Shown: piece after piece, positions 34,257 through 43,745 of the stretch
Layout of the letters: each line of letters opens with the position of its first letter
Numbering within the stretch: position 1 is the first letter of the stretch
NCBI RefSeq assembly: GCF_036320655.1
Contig: NZ_CP143258.1
Coordinates: 62,001 to 126,000, forward strand
From: Porphyromonas pogonae
GTDB lineage: Bacteria; Bacteroidota; Bacteroidia; Bacteroidales; Porphyromonadaceae
Length of the DNA stretch: 64,000 bases
Reading direction: 5' to 3'
Notes under the pieces: model-generated
Databases searched by the model: none
The model's input: only the letters and a program-made list of their open reading frames with translations
Told to the model about the DNA's origin: nothing
Made by a program: the position numbers and the translations under genes

Positions 34257-34691
34257 TTAATCATTAAGTGATATATAATCCACTTTGATACCCGCCCGCT
34301 TCAGCAACTCGCTTCCGTCGGTGAGCCTGTATTCTTCGCAATAAACTACACGTTTTATTTTACTCTGAATAATCAGCTTGGCGCACTCTATACATGGTGC
34401 GGCCGTAATGTATATAGTAGCACCTGTGCTGTCATTGGTAGAACCCGCCACCTTGGTGATGGCATTGGCCTCTGCATGCAACACATAGGGTTTAGTCACT
34501 CCGTTATCGTCTTCGCATATATTTTCAAAGCCGGAGGGAGTACCATTGAATCCATCGGAGATAATCATGTTTTCCTTTACGATAAGGGCTCCTACTTTGC
34601 GACGTACACAGTAAGAATTTTCCGCCCAAATCTCCGCCATCCGCAAATATCTTTTGTCTAATGCAAGCTGTTTTTCTGCGCTTTCTGTCAT
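34257..34691 (-). CDS. dCMP deaminase
   Basis: The 144-residue cytidine/deoxycytidylate deaminase family enzyme makes dUMP for thymidylate synthesis. The zinc motifs are HAE (72-74, Glu74 as proton shuttle) and PCIEC (99-103, Cys100 and Cys103). NGTPSGFENICEDD near 49-62 is typical of ComEB-type dCMP deaminases. It appears to be the first gene of a three-gene unit, with an exact -7 box at 34755-34762. Confidence 0.92.
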   Translation of the reverse strand: MTESAEKQLALDKRYLRMAEIWAENSYCVRRKVGALIVKENMIISDGFNGTPSGFENICEDDNGVTKPYVLHAEANAITKVAGSTNDSTGATIYITAAPCIECAKLIIQSKIKRVVYCEEYRLTDGSELLKRAGIKVDYISLND

Positions 34692-34754
34692 TGAAGTTGG
34701 CTTTTAATATAAAGTGTGTGGTGAATCAAATGCAATTATCATCCAAAACACTTG

Positions 34755-34762
34755 CAAATGTA
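34755..34762 (-). promoter_or_regulatory. -7 box of the dCMP deaminase unit
   Basis: The minus strand reads TACATTTG, an exact TAnnTTTG match 63 bases before the ATG at 34691. Confidence 0.6.
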
Positions 34763-35274
34763 CTATAATTAATTTTATAGTTTACACCCTCTTAACGCCT
34801 TATAACAGCTTTAGGATATAAAAATACTAACTTGTAACTACTATGTAGGCAAAGTAATCATATTTGGAGTCTTTCAGAACAACAAATTTCGCCCGTTGTA
34901 AGAGCTACATCTCATTGACAATATGTCAAAACACATCTCCATTTCATCAGGAAGAAAAGCTCACAAAACTAACAAGGCACAAGTAAACTAAATAAATTAT
35001 AGAAGTGTAAAATAAACCTGAAATTTATCTTGTCTTAGTTAAAATAAAGAGCTTATTTGTACAAAGTCTAAATAAGAATAGCTCCACACCCACCTGTAAT
35101 TGGGTCTAAACAGACGGTTAATAAAACAGGGATCCATTTCGAGCCCACAAAACCAATAATCATAAAATCCAAGTGCCACATATTATATTTTATTATCATG
35201 ATGCTTAGGTTGGACGGATTAGCCGGATATGTTCGAAATCCTATTAGGATGATTCTACCGTCCGTGCATAATAA

Positions 35275-35366
35275 GTCAACCGACCTTATATGACAAACCG
35301 ATCGACTGTCTATGATAGATCAGTCGGCTTTGTACATGAAACAGCCAACCTACTATCATAGGTTGG
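35275..35366. repeat. Palindrome-rich segment
   Basis: Related motifs CAACCGAC, AACCGATCGACTG, CAGTCGGCTT, CAGCCAACC and GGTTGG follow one another at 19 to 25 base steps in alternating orientation. CCAACCTA (35345-35352) and TAGGTTGG (35359-35366) form a perfect 8-bp hairpin. The layout recalls the 22-bp arrays but the period is irregular. Confidence 0.5.
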
Positions 35367-35378
35367 AGCAGGTGGCAC

Positions 35379-35543
35379 ATGAATTTGAAGTTTGGAGAAA
35401 AAGAGTTGAGGGTGGTTTTGAAAGGAAATGCAATTCCAAGCACAAGCTAAGGATTAGCGATCTTGGAAGAGCAGGGGTATGTTAAATATGACAACAGGGC
35501 TCGAGAATTAGAAGCTATGATACATCGGCTGTATTCGGGGTAG
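35379..35543 (+). pseudogene. Decayed short frame with one internal stop
   Basis: An ATG at 35379 opens a frame of 54 sense and internal-stop codons broken only by TAA at 35448-35450. The second part, QGYVKYDNRARELEAMIHRL, looks protein-like. It lies 8 bases from MITE copy B. I do not recognise the family; it may be the remains of a mobile-element gene. Confidence 0.25.
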
Positions 35544-35551
35544 AATAAGCT

Positions 35552-35738
35552 GAGACTGTTGCAAAAGTCAACAGTCTCGTGGATTTTGGAGGCAAAGCCG
35601 ACTAAAGACACTTTGACCGGGCAGAGAAGGTAAAGTGCAAGGCGTTAAGAGTGAGTGCACAGGGAGTTTACTTCAGGTAAATGACCAAGTGCGAATCTCG
35701 CAAGCAACGAAGCAATTTGCCTGCTATGCAACGGTCTC
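35552..35738 (+). mobile_element. 187-bp MITE, copy B (5-bp target duplication AAGCT)
   Basis: It starts with GAGACTGTTGCA and ends with TGCAACGGTCTC, 12-bp inverted repeats with one mismatch. The left end forms the 10-bp hairpin GAGACTGTTG / CAACAGTCTC. AAGCT flanks both sides (35547-35551 and 35739-35743). It has the same length as copies A and C. Confidence 0.9.
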
Positions 35739-35845
35739 AAGCTGTGATTTGTATAGGCTCGTAATGTACCATAGTTTATAGTCGTCATATCTACATATTA
35801 ATATTAATCAACACAATTTAGGATAAGCATCAATCCATACAATAA

Positions 35846-35877
35846 CAAAGGTACAACATCAAGCACCCCTTTGTCAA
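35846..35877 (-). promoter_or_regulatory. Strong orphan promoter on the minus strand (TTGACAAAG ... TACCTTTG)
   Basis: On the minus strand TTGACAAAG is followed by an exact -7 box TACCTTTG. The 35-base segment matches the promoter at 6646-6680 at 31 positions without gaps. Transcription would enter MITE copy B about 100 bases later. No gene is seen downstream. Confidence 0.55.
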
Positions 35878-36312
35878 GACCTCATAAAAAGCTAAAAGAG
35901 CTAAGACATGGGTAGATGGGAAAAATTGAGATAATATGACAAAATGATAATGACTGATTCGTTTTGATATGACAACTCGCATCGGGGTGTCAATCCGGGG
36001 AGCTCTTTCAGTCTACTTTTATATACACCTTGGCGACTTTCACTCATAAGACCAATTGGCCACGTAAAAACACTTATAATTATATACCAATGAGAAAGTT
36101 AAATTCAAGGACAAAAACAAGGTTTGTTAAAATTAGTAAATGGGGCAAGGAGTGCAACATATAATCAATCCAGGAGGCAGAAAACCCACATGTTATTTTA
36201 ATTATTTTATATACAGGGGATATATAATCAATATTTTTACTCCATTTTCTCGATTTAGGCGCTTTTACAATTTCTTTGCTATTTTCTTTCGGATGTCCGA
36301 TTTCTTTTTTTC

Positions 36313-36320
36313 TATCTTTG
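36313..36320 (+). promoter_or_regulatory. -7 box of the nan operon
   Basis: TATCTTTG is an exact TAnnTTTG match 56 bases before the nanA ATG, giving an untranslated leader of roughly 50 bases. Confidence 0.6.
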
Positions 36321-36375
36321 AACATATCTCAATTCTTTGATTTTAGCATATCTAATATTTAAAATAATTAATAAT

Positions 36376-37293
36376 ATGGAAAAGATAGATGGCCTGCTTG
36401 TAGCACCCTTTACGCCGTTTACACAAAATGGCGAGGTGAATTATGAGCCGATAGAGAAGTATGCCCAAATGCTTCATAAAAACGGACTTAGAGGAGTATT
36501 CATCAATGGATCGTCAGGCGAAGGCTACATGCTCAGTGACGAAGAGCGTATGAAACTTGCAGAGAAGTGGGTAAAGGCAGCTCCCAAGGAATTTAAGATC
36601 ATCGTGCATGTAGGTAGCACCTGCGTACGCTCGAGCCACAAACTTGCCCGGCACGCCCAAGAGATAGGGGCTTGGGGCATAGGAGCAATGGCATCACCTT
36701 TCCCCAAAGTGGCACGTATAGAGGAGCTGGTAAAATACTGTGAGGAAATAGCTTGCGGTGCTCCCGAACTACCTTTTTACTACTATCATATCCCGGTTTT
36801 CAACGGTGCATATCTGCCCATGCTTGATTTCCTACAAGCGGTAGACGGGCGTATCCCCAATTTCGCCGGCATCAAATATACCTTTGAGAGTCTCTACGAG
36901 TACAACCAATGCAAGCTTTACAAAAACGGCAAGTTCGATATGCTTCATGGTCAGGACGAGACATTGTTGGCAGCGTTGGCAGCATGCGATACCAAGGGAG
37001 GCATCAGCGGTACCGCCAACTACTGCGGCAATGTATTGGTAGGGGTGATAGATGCATGGAAAGAAGGTGATTTGGCAAAAGCTCGTGAGCTGCAAAATTT
37101 CAATCAGGAAGTCATCAATGTCATCTGCCACTATAGAGGTAACATCGTAGGAGGTAAACGTATCATGAAATTAATGGGATTGGATTTAGGTCCCAACCGT
37201 ACGCCTTTCCGTAATATGACAGATGAAGAGGAAACACTGATGAAAGCTGAGCTCGAGGCTATTAATTTCTTCAACCGTGGCAATAAATTCTAA
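36376..37293 (+). CDS. nanA: N-acetylneuraminate lyase
   Basis: NanA cleaves N-acetylneuraminate to ManNAc and pyruvate through a Schiff base. The 305-residue (beta/alpha)8 enzyme has the carboxylate-binding motif GSSGE (45-49), a catalytic Tyr in FYYYHIP (Tyr137) and the Schiff-base lysine in AGIKYT (Lys167). The ATG at 36376 is chosen because MEKIDGLLVAPFTPF matches the usual start; a longer frame from 36337 begins close to the promoter. It is the first gene of the sialic acid locus. AGE epimerase follows after 31 bases. Confidence 0.95.
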   Translation: MEKIDGLLVAPFTPFTQNGEVNYEPIEKYAQMLHKNGLRGVFINGSSGEGYMLSDEERMKLAEKWVKAAPKEFKIIVHVGSTCVRSSHKLARHAQEIGAWGIGAMASPFPKVARIEELVKYCEEIACGAPELPFYYYHIPVFNGAYLPMLDFLQAVDGRIPNFAGIKYTFESLYEYNQCKLYKNGKFDMLHGQDETLLAALAACDTKGGISGTANYCGNVLVGVIDAWKEGDLAKARELQNFNQEVINVICHYRGNIVGGKRIMKLMGLDLGPNRTPFRNMTDEEETLMKAELEAINFFNRGNKF

Positions 37294-37324
37294 ACACACA
37301 CCTGGCGCGCACTAACAAATAATT

Positions 37325-38512
37325 ATGAATAATATACAAAACTATCTCTCCTACTGGAGAGATAGGTATAAAGAAGATCTTACGACGGACATCCTACCCT
37401 TTTGGATGCGTCACGGACTCGACCGCAAACACGGCGGTATATATACTTGCATTGACCGCAACGGTGACCTGCTCGACACCACTAAGAGTGTGTGGTTTCA
37501 GGGTAGATTTGCTTTTGTAGCAGCCTTTGCTTATAATCATATTGAAAAGAATCCTGAGTGGCTGGAAGCATCACGCACCACTCTCGAATTCATCGAAAAA
37601 CATTGTTTCGATACCGATGGGCGCATGTTCTTCGAAGTAGAAGAAGACGGCACTCCTCTACGCAAACGCAGGTACGTGTTTTCGGAAACCTTTGCAACCA
37701 TAGCCATGAGCGAATACGCTATTGCCTCCGGAGATAAGTCATACGCAGAAAAAGCCTTGAGGCTATTCAAGGATATTCAGCATTTTATTACTACTCCCGG
37801 CATATTGGAACCCAAATACACCGACAATCTCAAAGCTCAAGGGCACTCGATTGTAATGATCCTGATCAATACGGCAGCCCGTGTGAGAGCAGCTATCAAT
37901 GATCCCGCACTTGACAAACAGATTGATGAATCTATAGCGACCCTTAAGAAGTACTTCATCCATCCCGAATTTGAAGCTCTGCTGGAGATGGTAGGTCCTG
38001 AAGGTGAATTTATCGATACCATCAATGGCAGACTTATCAATCCGGGGCACTGTATTGAAACTGCTTGGTTTATCCTCGAAGAAGCCAAACACAGGAATAA
38101 TGATCCGGAACTAACAGCTTTGGGGGTAAAGATACTTGATTGGTCATGGAAGTGGGGTTGGGACGAAGTTTACGGCGGGATAATCAATTTCCGGGACTGT
38201 AAAGGGCTCCCCTCACAAGACTACGCACACGACATGAAATTCTGGTGGCCGCAAACAGAAGCGATTATAGCCACATTATATGCCTACCAGGCTACTCATG
38301 ATGAAAAATATTTGGAGATGCATCGCCGTATCAGCGACTGGACATACGCTCATTTTCCCGACTATGAATTCGGAGAATGGGTGGGATATCTACATCGTGA
38401 CGGATCGGTATCTCAACCTGCCAAGGGGAATATTTTTAAAGGGCCCTTCCACATACCGCGCATGATGATCAAAAGCTTCATGCTATGTGATGAACTCTTA
38501 AGGTCAATCTAA
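37325..38512 (+). CDS. N-acylglucosamine 2-epimerase (AGE family)
   Basis: The 395-residue (alpha/alpha)6-barrel protein belongs to the AGE family, which interconverts ManNAc and GlcNAc without a phosphorylated intermediate. Typical segments are FWMRHGLDRKHGGIYTCID near residues 21-39, the KSVWFQGRFAFV region near 55-66, and DYAHDMKFWWPQTEAI near 299-314. In Bacteroides and Tannerella the same enzyme replaces the NanK/NanE route. It lies between nanA and the SusC gene, so it processes ManNAc released by NanA. No ManNAc kinase gene is present, consistent with this pathway. Confidence 0.93.
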   Translation: MNNIQNYLSYWRDRYKEDLTTDILPFWMRHGLDRKHGGIYTCIDRNGDLLDTTKSVWFQGRFAFVAAFAYNHIEKNPEWLEASRTTLEFIEKHCFDTDGRMFFEVEEDGTPLRKRRYVFSETFATIAMSEYAIASGDKSYAEKALRLFKDIQHFITTPGILEPKYTDNLKAQGHSIVMILINTAARVRAAINDPALDKQIDESIATLKKYFIHPEFEALLEMVGPEGEFIDTINGRLINPGHCIETAWFILEEAKHRNNDPELTALGVKILDWSWKWGWDEVYGGIINFRDCKGLPSQDYAHDMKFWWPQTEAIIATLYAYQATHDEKYLEMHRRISDWTYAHFPDYEFGEWVGYLHRDGSVSQPAKGNIFKGPFHIPRMMIKSFMLCDELLRSI

Positions 38513-38544
38513 TTAATACTCAAACACAATAATTATTATTTATC

Positions 38545-41500
38545 ATGAAAAGGACTTTATTCATTATTATTCTCAGCCTATGCTCTTTGGTAGCATCGGC
38601 TCAGAATAAAACTATCACCGGTGTGATAGTCGATAAATCCAATGAACCTATTATTGGTGCCAGCATCAAAGAAGTGGATACTGGTAACGGTATTGCTACA
38701 GATGTCAACGGGAAATTCTCTTTGACCGTAAAATCGGGATCAAAAATTCAGATTTCTTACATCGGATACAACGACAAAGTACTTCCCGCATCGGATTTCA
38801 AAACAGGGACTCCTCTAAAAATCGTTTTAGAAGAGAAATCTGAAATCCTACAAGAAGTTGTGGTTACCGCCTATGGGGGTAAACAGCTTCGTACCAAAGT
38901 GACTAACTCTATAGCCAAAGTAAAAGACGAGACACTCAAACAAGGACTTTATGCCAACCCCGCACAAGCTCTGTCAGGAGCAGTCTCAGGCCTCCGTGTA
39001 GAACAGACCTCAGGTGATCCGGGAGCATCTCCTCGTATTGTACTTCGTGGTGGAACCAATCTTGATGGTACAGGTTCTCCCTTGGTTGTGGTAGATGGCC
39101 AGGTACGAGGCAACATGAGCGATATCAACCCGGACGACATCTCCTCCATGGAGGTGATGAAAGATGCCGGTGCTACAGCCATCTATGGAGCACGTGCTAA
39201 CAACGGGGTTATCCTGATCACAACGAAGAAAGGTAAAAACGGCTTCAGCGAAATCCGCTTCAAGTCTAAGATCGGCTTCAACTACTTCAATGATGTTTAC
39301 AACTTCCTCGGAGGTGAAGACTATCTCTATTACATGAGAACAGCTTATAAGCGTTCAGGTCAAATATGGAAAGACTCGAAAGGGGATTGGAAAGGCATTG
39401 CCAACATGGGTACTCTCAGCGGTATACAACCCTATGGAACAGGTAACCTCTATTTCGATCCTAAAACCAACAAACCCTTGGACGGAAATAAGGACCCGCG
39501 TGCTGTGTGGAGTACCATGAAATATACAGATAACCTTGCGTTTCTACTCAACGAAGGCTGGAAAACGATGACTGACCCCATATACGGGGATAAACTTATC
39601 TTCAAAGAGTTCAACCTGCGAGATACCAACATTGACGATGTGGCTCTGACACAAGACTACAACATCAACTTCACAGGTGGTAACGACAGAGGTAACTACT
39701 ATGCAAGCATCGGCTACAACAAGAGCAATGGTAATGCCGTAGGCAACTGGTACAAGAGGCTCAACTTTACTGTAAATGCAGATTACAAGATACGTGAATG
39801 GTTAACTTCTACATCTAATGTAACCTTCTCCCAGGCAAAATGGTATGGGATTTACAGAGAATGGATCAAGGGAGAAACAGATATCGCCAATTATTTTGGT
39901 CGTGTTCTGGGCATTCCTCCTACATTCAGAGGCACTAATGCTGACGGTGAGCTATTATTAGGAAGAAGTTTATCGGAGGGTAACTATAATGTGAATAAAA
40001 ATAATTTCCTCCGCAATAATACGAACAACAAGTTCAACATGGGACAGGCATTTACCCTAAACCTCATGGATGGACTTACATTTAAGGTGAGTGGTAACTG
40101 GTATTATAACCAGACACAAAAGGAAGCATTCAACAAAGACCTGCTAACAGGGTCAAGAAATGGCGAAAAACTTTTTGATACAAAACACGAAAGTTACGCC
40201 TTTACCGATGAGCTCCTTGATCAAACCTACAACGGTGTATTTAATTACAATAAACAACTCAACGAAAAGCACTACATATCAGCAATGGCGGGTATGGAGT
40301 ATTACGACTCTTACTATAAAGGCTTTGACGCATATGGCTATGGAGCTCCGGTAGAAGACTTCATGGATCTTGAATATACCATCACGGACAAAGGTGCTCG
40401 CGAAATAGACTCATGGCACAGTAGACAAAGAATACTTTCTTATTTCGGAAGAGTAAATTACGACTACATGAGTAAATACCTCGTATCATTGGTGATGCGT
40501 CGTGACGGTTATTCCAAACTTGTTGACAATCGCTGGGGCTTCTTCCCCGGCATCTCTGCCGGATGGGTATTCAGCAAAGAAGACTTTGTGAATAACTTAG
40601 GAATAAATGATGTTCTTTCTTTTGGAAAACTTCGTCTAAGCTATGGCTCTAATGGTAATGTTTCAGGTATCGGTAATTATGATCTGCAAGGTCGTTACAG
40701 CTTAGTAAAATACGGTGGTAATACTGGATTCTTGATGACGGGGCTACCAAACCCGGGATTGAGATGGGAGAAGTCCAATACATTTGAAATCGGTCTAGAT
40801 CTGGGGTTCTTGGATAATCGCCTCAATCTCAATATGACTTATTACAACAGACGTACCAAAGATAAATTCGCAAACATAGACTTACCATCACACGTAGGTA
40901 TCAACTCATTCAAAACTAATAACGGTGAAATTCAGAACAGCGGTCTGGAATTTGATTTCAATGCTAAAATTATCAACACCAAAGACTGGAAGTGGGATTT
41001 CTCACTGAATGGAGCGTTTAACAAGAACAAAATTATCACTCTGCCATACAACAAACTCGAGCGCAACCGCCAAGGTGCATTTGAAGTGTACACCGGCAAT
41101 GGTGATGAGAAGATGTGGGTAGGAGGATATCAGGAAGGTCAACGTCCGGGAGATATCTATGTGTATAAGGCTATGGGCATCTATAATGACATCAAAGATA
41201 TCGCAGGTAATCTGATTGATATGTCATTAGGTAATAACGGATCCAACAATAAAATACTTTACGGACCCGATGCTTGGGCCAAACTGACTGATCAAGAAAA
41301 ATCAAAGGGTCTACCCATTCAACCGGGAGATGTAAAATGGCTCGATGTTAATAATGATGGCAAGATTGACCAGTTTGACAAAGTTAAAGTGGGTAATGAA
41401 GTACCTCTTATTACGGGAGGATTCAATACCCGTGTGGGATGGAAGGGTCTGTCATTAAGTGCACGATTTGACTATGCTTTAGGACATAAGGTTGTTGATA

Positions 41501-41892
41501 GCCGTACTCCTTGGATATTGGGTAATATGCAAGGAACATTCAATACGCTTGATCTTGTAAAGAATTCATGGAGTGAAAATAATATGAATGCCAAATACCC
41601 TGTATACGCATGGGCAGACCAGTTGGGTAAAAGAAACTACGCTCGTGAATCGTCCATGTTTGTTTACAAAGGAGACTACCTTGCTTTCCGTGAAATATCA
41701 TTGAGCTACCAAATGCCTAAGGAGTGGGTAAATAAGATATTCCTGCAAAGTGCAGAGTTATCCATTACCGGACAAAACTTGGGTTACCTTACTGCAGCTA
41801 AACATGTGTACTCCCCGGAATACGGAGCAAACTCATGGGGTGGGTACTCTTTACCGAGAACTCTCATCTTAGGATTAAATGTTAGCTTCTAA
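38545..41892 (+). CDS. SusC/RagA family TonB-dependent outer-membrane transporter (NanO-like)
   Basis: The 1115-residue protein begins with a signal peptide (to about residue 20, ending ASAQ). A carboxypeptidase D-like domain follows (ITGVIVDKSNEPIIGASIKE), then the TonB box region EVVVTAYG (104-111). The plug contains MEVMKDAGATAIYGARANNG, and a 22-strand barrel ends in aromatic Phe. SusC-type transporters with a SusD lid import glycans using TonB energy. Its position between AGE and SusD and beside NanA and NanM indicates sialic acid import, as for Tannerella NanO. Substrate identity is inferred from context. Confidence 0.92.
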   Translation: MKRTLFIIILSLCSLVASAQNKTITGVIVDKSNEPIIGASIKEVDTGNGIATDVNGKFSLTVKSGSKIQISYIGYNDKVLPASDFKTGTPLKIVLEEKSEILQEVVVTAYGGKQLRTKVTNSIAKVKDETLKQGLYANPAQALSGAVSGLRVEQTSGDPGASPRIVLRGGTNLDGTGSPLVVVDGQVRGNMSDINPDDISSMEVMKDAGATAIYGARANNGVILITTKKGKNGFSEIRFKSKIGFNYFNDVYNFLGGEDYLYYMRTAYKRSGQIWKDSKGDWKGIANMGTLSGIQPYGTGNLYFDPKTNKPLDGNKDPRAVWSTMKYTDNLAFLLNEGWKTMTDPIYGDKLIFKEFNLRDTNIDDVALTQDYNINFTGGNDRGNYYASIGYNKSNGNAVGNWYKRLNFTVNADYKIREWLTSTSNVTFSQAKWYGIYREWIKGETDIANYFGRVLGIPPTFRGTNADGELLLGRSLSEGNYNVNKNNFLRNNTNNKFNMGQAFTLNLMDGLTFKVSGNWYYNQTQKEAFNKDLLTGSRNGEKLFDTKHESYAFTDELLDQTYNGVFNYNKQLNEKHYISAMAGMEYYDSYYKGFDAYGYGAPVEDFMDLEYTITDKGAREIDSWHSRQRILSYFGRVNYDYMSKYLVSLVMRRDGYSKLVDNRWGFFPGISAGWVFSKEDFVNNLGINDVLSFGKLRLSYGSNGNVSGIGNYDLQGRYSLVKYGGNTGFLMTGLPNPGLRWEKSNTFEIGLDLGFLDNRLNLNMTYYNRRTKDKFANIDLPSHVGINSFKTNNGEIQNSGLEFDFNAKIINTKDWKWDFSLNGAFNKNKIITLPYNKLERNRQGAFEVYTGNGDEKMWVGGYQEGQRPGDIYVYKAMGIYNDIKDIAGNLIDMSLGNNGSNNKILYGPDAWAKLTDQEKSKGLPIQPGDVKWLDVNNDGKIDQFDKVKVGNEVPLITGGFNTRVGWKGLSLSARFDYALGHKVVDSRTPWILGNMQGTFNTLDLVKNSWSENNMNAKYPVYAWADQLGKRNYARESSMFVYKGDYLAFREISLSYQMPKEWVNKIFLQSAELSITGQNLGYLTAAKHVYSPEYGANSWGGYSLPRTLILGLNVSF

Positions 41893-41912
41893 TCATACAA
41901 ACAAAATTAATC

Positions 41913-43502
41913 ATGAAAAGAATCAATATAATTATAGGAATAGTAGCATCCATCATGATGCTCACCTCCTGTGCCGATAGATTGGATCTAAAGCCTGAAG
42001 ATTATTACGGAGCTGATAACTTCTGGAATAATAAAGGTCAGGTAGAAGGCTTTATGAATGGAGTCCACAAAGATATGAGAGATACCTACTCTACCCTCTA
42101 TAGACTGGGAGAAGAACGCGGAGGCACCATGCGTACCGGAACAGCGAGTACCGGAGCATCTTCTCTGGACGATGATGCGATCAAGAATAACCTGATAACA
42201 AAAGACAATACCGGAATTGGCAACTGGGGTAATTTTTACGGACGAATACTCCAAATCAATCAATTCATCGAAAAAGTTCAGAACGAGTGTAAATTCCTTT
42301 CTGATGGAGATCGCAATCACTATTTAGGTCAAGCTTATGGTATAAGGGCTTTTTATTACTTCTGGCTCTATAGAACATATGGTGGTGTAGTGATAGAAAC
42401 CGAACCAAAGGTTGCCAAGCATGTGGATGATGCGGTACTCCTCTACAAAGAACGTTCGGATGCAGAAAGTACACTGAATTTCATCAAAGAAGATATCAAT
42501 AAGTCTGATAAATATTTTGAAGCTGATGCAACAGCCAATGCTAAAATCCTGTGGTCTAAAGATGCTACCAAGATGCTCAAGGCTGAAATTTACCTGTGGT
42601 CTGCAAAAGTGGCTACAGGCAATCATCAACCCGGACGATCCAAAGATTTTAGTGTAGCAGAAACCGCTCTCAATGGTGTTATAGGCAAGTACTCTCTGGA
42701 AACAAAGTTTGAAGATATCTTCTCATCCAAAAATAAGAATGGCAAAGAGGTTATCTTCAATATCTATTTCGACAAAGAAGAAATCTCAAACTGGGGAGAA
42801 CTCTTTGTATATGCACCACGTGACCTTGTAAACAATGCGTATGATCTCGACGGTAAGCTATACGAAACCGATCCTTTGGATTTATCAGGGTCAGGACTCT
42901 TGCGTCATGAATACAAAGAAGCGTTGGTAAAATCTTTCGACAAAGAAGATACTCGTCGCAGCGGCACTTTCCTGGAATATATGATGAAGCCGGACAAAAA
43001 CGGTGTACAAGCCTATGGAGCAGTAATAAAGAAGCTATTGGGGCAAATGGGTAATGACAACAAAAGATACTTCGACTCCAATATCATTATCTACCGCTAT
43101 GCTGATGCCTTGCTGATGATGGCAGAAGTCCAAAACGGATTGGGTAAATCATGTGCCGAATATATCAATCAGGTACGCAAAAGAGCCTATGGAGACAAGT
43201 TTGCCGGTAAAGAATACAAAGATGGAGACTTTGCGACTAATGAACTTACCATCTTGCACGAGCGAGACAAAGAGTTTGTGGCTGAAAATAAGCGTTGGTT
43301 TGACGTCAATCGCCTACAAGATGCAACGAAGAAACCTCTCGTATTCTCTGCAAAAGCTAATTATGCCGTAAACTTCAGCCCTTCTGCCGAAGTATTCCCC
43401 ATTCTGGAAACTAAAGAGGCATACAAAACACTCTGGCCTCTGGACAAGGGTGTTCTTAACTCTGACCCGAAAGTGTTACAAACACCCGGGTATGATAAAT
43501 AA
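41913..43502 (+). CDS. SusD/RagB family nutrient-binding lipoprotein (NanU-like)
   Basis: The 529-residue lipoprotein has the signal with lipobox LTSC (Cys20), tetratricopeptide-like helices and the SusD C-terminal region with ILHERDKEFVAENKRWFDVN. It should sit on the cell surface as the lid of the SusC-like transporter encoded 20 bases upstream. In Tannerella, NanU binds sialic acid with high affinity. A stem-loop follows at 43520-43552. Confidence 0.92.
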   Translation: MKRINIIIGIVASIMMLTSCADRLDLKPEDYYGADNFWNNKGQVEGFMNGVHKDMRDTYSTLYRLGEERGGTMRTGTASTGASSLDDDAIKNNLITKDNTGIGNWGNFYGRILQINQFIEKVQNECKFLSDGDRNHYLGQAYGIRAFYYFWLYRTYGGVVIETEPKVAKHVDDAVLLYKERSDAESTLNFIKEDINKSDKYFEADATANAKILWSKDATKMLKAEIYLWSAKVATGNHQPGRSKDFSVAETALNGVIGKYSLETKFEDIFSSKNKNGKEVIFNIYFDKEEISNWGELFVYAPRDLVNNAYDLDGKLYETDPLDLSGSGLLRHEYKEALVKSFDKEDTRRSGTFLEYMMKPDKNGVQAYGAVIKKLLGQMGNDNKRYFDSNIIIYRYADALLMMAEVQNGLGKSCAEYINQVRKRAYGDKFAGKEYKDGDFATNELTILHERDKEFVAENKRWFDVNRLQDATKKPLVFSAKANYAVNFSPSAEVFPILETKEAYKTLWPLDKGVLNSDPKVLQTPGYDK

Positions 43503-43519
43503 AGAATAATGCATCACAA

Positions 43520-43552
43520 GCGGGCCTTCCATGGTCCCTATGGAAGGCTCGC
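43520..43552 (+). terminator. Stem-loop after the SusD gene
   Basis: Bases 43520-43532 pair with 43540-43552 over 13 positions with one G-U pair and a 7-base loop. Only a weak T-run follows (TATTTCC). It divides the nan locus into two blocks and could partly terminate or stabilise the upstream mRNA. Confidence 0.6.
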
Positions 43553-43745
43553 TATTTCCTATTCACCATCTGCATTTGTCTTGCATGCAGATTCAAATCC
43601 ATAAGCAAGAGAGATAAAATTGCACTCACGATATGCAGCATATCAGGGTACGTTTGGGGCGGATACACAAAATGTACGCCATTACTCAACATTGAATTAA
43701 AGACCTTAGAAGGCATTATATAAAGATTATAGTATACAAGAAATC

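Larger units (their letters stand above)
34692..36375. other. Long intergenic region between the dCMP deaminase unit and the nan locus
   Basis: This 1.7-kb stretch holds divergent promoters at its ends, a palindrome-rich segment (35275-35366), a decayed 55-codon frame (35379-35543), MITE copy B (35552-35738) and a strong minus-strand promoter (35846-35877) pointing at the MITE. No intact gene is supported. Confidence 0.75.

Noticed and set aside
35209-35270. tRNA-like sequence with GTTCGAAATCC
   Set aside because: No acceptor or anticodon stem can be formed around it.
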